Below, one piece after another: positions 60,623 to 64,000 of a stretch of 64,000 nt of DNA. Position numbers and translations under genes: made by a program. Origin of the DNA: an uncultured Allobosea sp. (GTDB lineage Bacteria; Pseudomonadota; Alphaproteobacteria; Rhizobiales; Beijerinckiaceae); the NCBI RefSeq assembly GCF_945957345.1, contig NZ_CAMFKW010000004.1:104633-168632 (forward strand), in the 5' to 3' direction. Position 1 is the stretch's first letter. The number at the start of each line of letters is the position of its first letter. Under the pieces are notes generated by a model, which ran no database searches, had not been told where the DNA came from, and saw only the letters and a list, made by a program, of their open reading frames with translations.

Positions 60623-61117
60623 ATGAAGGGCGATAAGAAGGTCATCGAGTATCTCAACAAGGGGCTGCGCTCGGAGCTCACCGCCATCAACCAGTACTGG
60701 CTGCACTACCGCATGCTGGACAACTGGGGCCTGAAGGAGATGGCCAAGACCTGGAAGAAGGAATCGATCGAGGAGATGGTCCATGCCGACCGCTTCGTCG
60801 ACCGTATCCTCTTCCTCGAAGGTTTCCCGAACCTGCAGACGCTCGACCAGCTGCGCATCGGCGAGACCGTCAAGGAAGTCATCGAGTGCGATCTCAAAGC
60901 CGAGGTCGAGGCCCGCTCGCTCTATCAGGAAGCGGCGAAATATTGCCGCGAGGTCGGCGACTATCCGTCCGAGGACCTGTTCAAGGCCCTGATGAAGGAC
61001 GAGGAAGGCCATATCGACTTCTTGGAGACGCAGCTCGACCTGATCGGGCGCGTCGGCATCGAACTCTACACCCAGAAGCATATCGGCGGCCTGGAAGGCG
61101 ACGATCACGAGCATTGA
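60623..61117 (+). CDS. bfr: bacterioferritin
   Basis: 164 residues. [20 protein letters not shown] is the standard start, [14 protein letters not shown] has the heme-binding methionine (about residue 52) and ferroxidase ligands, and [16 protein letters not shown] supplies the second half of the di-iron site. It stores iron as a ferric mineral in a 24-mer shell with heme between subunits. GGAG 8 bases before ATG 60623 selects this start; the frame opens earlier. Regulation by Irr through the upstream palindrome is likely, and Bfd encoded just before is its electron donor. Confidence 0.93.
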   Translation: MKGDKKVIEYLNKGLRSELTAINQYWLHYRMLDNWGLKEMAKTWKKESIEEMVHADRFVDRILFLEGFPNLQTLDQLRIGETVKEVIECDLKAEVEARSLYQEAAKYCREVGDYPSEDLFKALMKDEEGHIDFLETQLDLIGRVGIELYTQKHIGGLEGDDHEH

Positions 61118-61125
61118 GTCGGAAA

Positions 61126-61153
61126 GAGGCGCGCCGCTTCGGCGGCGCGCCTC
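61126..61153 (+). terminator. 12-bp hairpin with TTCG loop after bfr
   Basis: GAGGCGCGCCGC and GCGGCGCGCCTC form a perfect stem closed by the stable TTCG tetraloop, nine bases after the bfr stop. It lacks a T-run and may protect the 3' end or work with the second hairpin that follows. Confidence 0.6.
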
Positions 61154-61176
61154 CTGTCGCTAGACATGCAAAAAGA

Positions 61177-61202
61177 AAAGGCCCGCCGGATGGCGGGCCT
61201 TT
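61177..61202. terminator. intrinsic terminator between bfr and the cold-shock gene
   Basis: AAAGGCCCGCC and GGCGGGCCTTT are a perfect 11-bp stem with a GGAT loop; A-rich sequence on the left and TTTATTATTT on the right make it usable from both strands. It separates convergent bfr and the cold-shock-domain gene. Confidence 0.85.
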
Positions 61203-61227
61203 ATTATTTCAGCGAAGCTGTGCCGGA

Positions 61228-61908
61228 TCAGATGAAGCTGACGTCGGCGGCTTCCGGGCCCTTGCGGCCGGTGCGGATCGAGAAGCGCACGCGCTGCCCG
61301 TCCATCGGCGGCTGGAGGCCGCTGCGGCCGAGCGACGAGACGTGCAGGAACACGTCCGGGCCGCCCTTGTCGGGGGCAATGAAGCCGAAGCCGCGATCCG
61401 AGTTGAAGAACTTCACGGCGCCATCATAGGGGCCTTCCACCGGGCCGCTGTTGCGATCCTGGAAGCCACCGCCGCCGCGCGGACCACGATCACCGCCGCC
61501 GAAGCCGCCGCGATCACGATCGCCGTAGCCGCCGCGATCGCCGCCGAAGCTGCCGCGATCCCGGTCGCCATAACCGCCGCCGCCGAAATCATCGCGCGGA
61601 GGACGGGGCGAGAAAGCGCGGGGTGCCGGCGCGGTCTGCGTGGCCGTCGAGGCGTCGATCTCGTGAACAGCAACGACCTGAAGGCCGCGGCGGCCTTCGC
61701 CGAGATCGGCGACGATCGTCGCGCCCGGCAGCAGGTCCTGCTGATCGAGCGGGCCGATGGCCGAGACATGCAAGAAGACATCGCCCGAACCGTCGGAGGG
61801 CGATGCGAAACCGAACCCCTTCTCGGGGTCGAACCACTTGACCTTGGCTTCGATGTTTTCGTGCGTGACGAAAGGCTGGGCAGCGGGAGGCTTGCGACGA
61901 TCGAACAT
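61228..61908 (-). CDS. double cold-shock-domain protein with Gly/Arg-rich linker
   Basis: 226 residues. Two CSD folds each carry the RNP1-type core: KVKWFDPEKGFGFASP (about 22-85) and AVKFFNSDRGFGFIAPDKGG (about 160-226). Between them lies a repetitive linker with GGYGDRDRG/GGFGGDRGG units and RG pairs, like RGG RNA-binding regions. It probably binds RNA or single-stranded DNA as an RNA chaperone. Most bacterial cold-shock proteins have one domain of about 70 residues; paired forms occur in alphaproteobacteria. A long, possibly structured 5' leader lies upstream. Confidence 0.87.
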   Translation of the reverse strand: MFDRRKPPAAQPFVTHENIEAKVKWFDPEKGFGFASPSDGSGDVFLHVSAIGPLDQQDLLPGATIVADLGEGRRGLQVVAVHEIDASTATQTAPAPRAFSPRPPRDDFGGGGYGDRDRGSFGGDRGGYGDRDRGGFGGGDRGPRGGGGFQDRNSGPVEGPYDGAVKFFNSDRGFGFIAPDKGGPDVFLHVSSLGRSGLQPPMDGQRVRFSIRTGRKGPEAADVSFI

Positions 61909-62237
61909 GGATCTTCAAATATGAGTGACCGGGAGCACGCAACTTAGCGCATGCCGGGCGTGCCGTCATCGGGGTCAATGCGAAATTATTGCACGTCATT
62001 TTACGGCGCAATAGTGGTTTTTTCGCTTGCCGTTCCTAACGTCACATAGGGCGTTTGTCATGCGCGCGGTGCATGTCATGGCGCGTTTATCGCTCGGATT
62101 TTCCACTGGGTCGGCGAAAATGCCGCAGGTCGCGCCCTTGCAATCAGGCGCCGGCGGCACGATGTGAGTTTCAAGTTAGGGAAGACAACGCCTCCTGGTC
62201 GGTTAGCGCGGCACGTGCGCAGTTCAGGAGATGACAA
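61909..62237. other. 329-base divergent gap, leader of the cold-shock gene
   Basis: No gene seen. A stretch of moderate AT content (61978-62040) contains short A/T runs and could hold the promoter and 5' untranslated leader of the minus-strand cold-shock gene. No riboswitch-like fold was recognised. CAGGAG directly precedes the start of the GNAT gene. Confidence 0.5.
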
Positions 62238-62852
62238 TTGGTCCGTTCGCGACAATCCGGCAAAAGGGCCGGCGATGGCGTGATCCGGCGGCTGTGGCCG
62301 ACGGAGCGCGATCTGTTCAGAGAGCATCTGCTCAGGCTCGATCCCGTCACGCGCCATCAGCGCTTCGGCACGGCGGTGAATGACGAGTTCCTCGAATCCT
62401 ATGCCAGGACGACGTTCAATGTCGGCGGGCTAGTCTATGCCTATGTGGTCGAAGGCGTGGTGCGTGGCGCGGCCGAATTGCGTGGTCTCGACGACATCAT
62501 CGCGCTGACCGGCGAGGCTGCTTTCAGCGTCGAGACGCCATGGCGGCGGCGTGGGGTCGGTTCGCAATTGTTCGGCCGGCTGATCACGGCGGCGCGCAAT
62601 CGTGGCGTCCGCACGCTTTATCTGACCTGTCTGCCGGAGAATAGGGCAATGCGCCGTCTCGCGGCGAAGTTCGAGGCCGATCTCGTCAGCGGCTATGCCG
62701 ATGTCGAGGGCGTCATCGCTACCGGCGCTCCGACGCCCTTCACGATCCTCGACGAGGCGCTGGATAACGCCAAGGGCTTCGCGACGATGGCCTTGGCGCT
62801 CCAGAAGAGCTTCTGGCCCAGCGCGTTCCTTGCGCGGACGCTCAGAGCCTGA
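62238..62852 (+). CDS. GNAT-family acetyltransferase
   Basis: 204 residues. The acetyl-CoA binding core is visible in VETPWRRRGVGSQLFGRLIT (RRxGxG/A motif), with LTCLPENRAMRRLAAKF after it. The N-terminal part has the LDPVTRHQRFG element often seen in bacterial GNATs similar to the regulatory domain of Pat-type protein acetyltransferases. The substrate is unknown. The TTG at 62238 follows CAGGAG by 8 bases. Confidence 0.83.
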   Translation: MVRSRQSGKRAGDGVIRRLWPTERDLFREHLLRLDPVTRHQRFGTAVNDEFLESYARTTFNVGGLVYAYVVEGVVRGAAELRGLDDIIALTGEAAFSVETPWRRRGVGSQLFGRLITAARNRGVRTLYLTCLPENRAMRRLAAKFEADLVSGYADVEGVIATGAPTPFTILDEALDNAKGFATMALALQKSFWPSAFLARTLRA

Positions 62853-62866
62853 GTTCACGCAAGATC

Positions 62867-62904
62867 AGAGCCCTTCCGCGTTGTTCGAAGCGCGGGAGGG
62901 CTCT
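62867..62904. terminator. hairpin between convergent GNAT and lipoprotein genes
   Basis: AGAGCCCTTCCGCG and CGCGGGAGGGCTCT form a 14-bp stem with one mismatch; TGTCTGTTTG follows on the plus strand. A bidirectional terminator is likely. Confidence 0.7.
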
Positions 62905-62936
62905 GTCTGTTTGATCGGGTGTTTCGAGAGGCCGCC

Positions 62937-63659
62937 TTATCGGTTCAGCGACAGCGAGGCGCCGGACTTGGTGACCGCGCCGTCGAGCGCGCCGGAGCCG
63001 GAGCTTCGCAGCCGGGCCGCGACCGTGCCGCCCTGCTGGTAGAGATAGACCTCGCCATCCCGGAAATCCCAGGCCGAGATCTTCTGCAGCTCCTTGTTCG
63101 TGCAACCGGACGAGGAGGCGCGGTAGAGATCCAGCGTCGGCGTGCTCGACAATTGCACGCGGCAGGAGCCGCCGGTCGCCTCGCGAGCCGTCCAGCCGCC
63201 GACCATGCCGTCGCGGCTGGCCGAGGGGCGGGGAGTGGCCGCCGGGGCCGGGCCGAGGCCTGCGACCTGATTGTTGCTGCCGCGCAGGCCGGGGTCCTGC
63301 CCCGGCTGGCCGGTCGGAGGCAGACCCTGCGGCTGGCCTTGCGGAGCAGCGCCGGCATTGGGATCGAAGAACGGGTCCTGCGGCGGGGGCAAGGCACCGC
63401 CCTGCGGGCCACCGGCGACGGGATAGCCGCCAGCCTGGGGCGGCGCTGCGGGATAGCCACCCGGCGGCGGCAGAGGCTCCGAGGTAATCGGGGCGGAACT
63501 GATCGGCGGCGATGAGGGCAGGGGCTGGCTGTAGGAGGGCTGGTTCATCACCGGCCCGCTGAAGCGCTGCGAGCCGGCGCAGGCCGTCAGCGCCAGCAGA
63601 GGCAGCAGGGCGGCGGCGCGCGCCAGTTTGGCGGTCGATGCAGTCTTGATCGTCGTCAT
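62937..63659 (-). CDS. Omp19-like lipoprotein with AprI/Inh protease-inhibitor domain
   Basis: 240 residues from ATG 63659. A lipoprotein signal ends in the lipobox LTAC (LARAAALLPLLALTAC). It is followed by a long Pro/Gly/Gln-rich low-complexity linker (about 30-140) and a C-terminal AprI/Inh domain (MVGGWTAREATGGSCRVQLS, with a second cysteine). Brucella Omp19 has the same build and can inhibit proteases. It should be attached to the outer membrane. The proline-rich linker is longer than usual. Confidence 0.83.
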   Translation of the reverse strand: MTTIKTASTAKLARAAALLPLLALTACAGSQRFSGPVMNQPSYSQPLPSSPPISSAPITSEPLPPPGGYPAAPPQAGGYPVAGGPQGGALPPPQDPFFDPNAGAAPQGQPQGLPPTGQPGQDPGLRGSNNQVAGLGPAPAATPRPSASRDGMVGGWTAREATGGSCRVQLSSTPTLDLYRASSSGCTNKELQKISAWDFRDGEVYLYQQGGTVAARLRSSGSGALDGAVTKSGASLSLNR

Positions 63660-63811
63660 CAGGCGCGGGTTCCGATCTCGGTCAGCCGAACGTTGCGTCA
63701 TTATCAGAAAACGCGATGAACGCGGCATGAGCATGGTCTAGCGCAGCGCCGCGGCGTTGCGAACCCTCGATATCGGCTTCGGTTCCCGTTACGGGGCTCA
63801 ATTCCATGAAA

Positions 63812-63841
63812 ATGGCCTGCGCGCCGGTGCGGGCAGGCCAT
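63812..63841. terminator. hairpin between acs and the lipoprotein gene
   Basis: ATGGCCTGC and GCAGGCCAT form a perfect 9-bp stem with an inner GC-rich loop. On the minus strand it follows the acs stop by about 30 bases and leads into TTTTCATGG. It is probably the acs terminator. Confidence 0.6.
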
Positions 63842-63869
63842 ATCCAGTTATTATCCGGAGGGGAGCGTG

Positions 63870-64000
63870 TCAGCCCGCCTTGCGCTTGTTCTGGCGATTG
63901 GCGACGAGGTCGTCGACGACGGCGGGATCGGCCAGGGTCGAGGTGTCGCCGAGCGCGCCGTACTCGTCCTCGGCGATCTTGCGCAGGATGCGGCGCATGA
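63870..64000 (-). CDS. acs: acetyl-CoA synthetase, C-terminal end (cut by window)
   Basis: The minus strand encodes the last 43 residues of an AcsA-type protein: [20 protein letters not shown] followed by [20 protein letters not shown] and a stop at 63870. The [23 protein letters not shown] pattern is characteristic of acetyl-CoA synthetase, which activates acetate with ATP and CoA. The gene starts beyond the right edge, so other features cannot be judged. Confidence 0.85.
   Translation of the reverse strand, partial: MRRILRKIAEDEYGALGDTSTLADPAVVDDLVANRQNKRKAG

Overview
The window is GC-rich, densely coded chromosomal DNA from an alphaproteobacterium, most likely of the order Hyphomicrobiales (Rhizobiales), possibly Bosea or a relative. 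The Irr iron regulator next to bacterioferritin, an Omp19-like AprI/Inh lipoprotein and dispersed GTCAT...ATGAC palindromes point that way. I could not test the genus. No rRNA, tRNA, phage, transposase or CRISPR array was seen. The left and central parts are mainly uptake and breakdown of nitrogen compounds; the right part is core and iron-related functions.

Layout. 1-2.1 kb: a cut RpiR-type regulator, an amidohydrolase and a small unknown protein. 2.4-12.1 kb: a PucR-type regulator diverges from an NCS2 permease, followed by an ankyrin-TPR protein and allH-allF-allG plus a carbamate kinase. This matches the oxamate carbamoyltransferase/carbamate kinase set that ends allantoin breakdown in E. 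coli. A perfect 17-bp inverted repeat sits between regulator and permease. 12.3-19.7 kb: a cytosine-deaminase-like amidohydrolase, an orphan peptide-type binding protein, an XRE-cupin regulator with an omega-aminotransferase, a phnA-like gene broken by a TAG, and hpxZ with an amidase.

19.9-25.4 kb: a polar amino acid ABC system (two permeases, a distant binding protein, no ATPase) with a GntR regulator and two dual-specificity-phosphatase-like genes. The two transport promoters share a CTGTRTACAG-type palindrome. 25.7-36.4 kb: a peptide-use island with prolyl aminopeptidase, S9 peptidase, M20 amidohydrolase, a complete Dpp/Opp-type transporter and a beta-lactamase-fold hydrolase. 36.4-46 kb: a HypT-like LysR regulator, a kinase-M23-aminotransferase fusion, argH, two paralogous aminotransferases, a DauR-like regulator and an ornithine cyclodeaminase family enzyme. 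The 8-mer GTCCAAAT occurs four times at the two aminotransferase promoters, which suggests one regulon for an arginine-like or hydroxyamino compound.

46-64 kb: a second M20 amidohydrolase, an AceE-like E1 enzyme, exported proteins, asd preceded by a threonine-rich candidate leader peptide, an EamA transporter, a TetR-controlled EmrAB-type pump with two 22-bp operators, the irr-bfd-bfr iron block with two ICE-like palindromes, a double cold-shock-domain protein, a GNAT acetyltransferase, an Omp19-like lipoprotein and the 3' end of acs. Short palindromic repeats of at least two families lie between genes.
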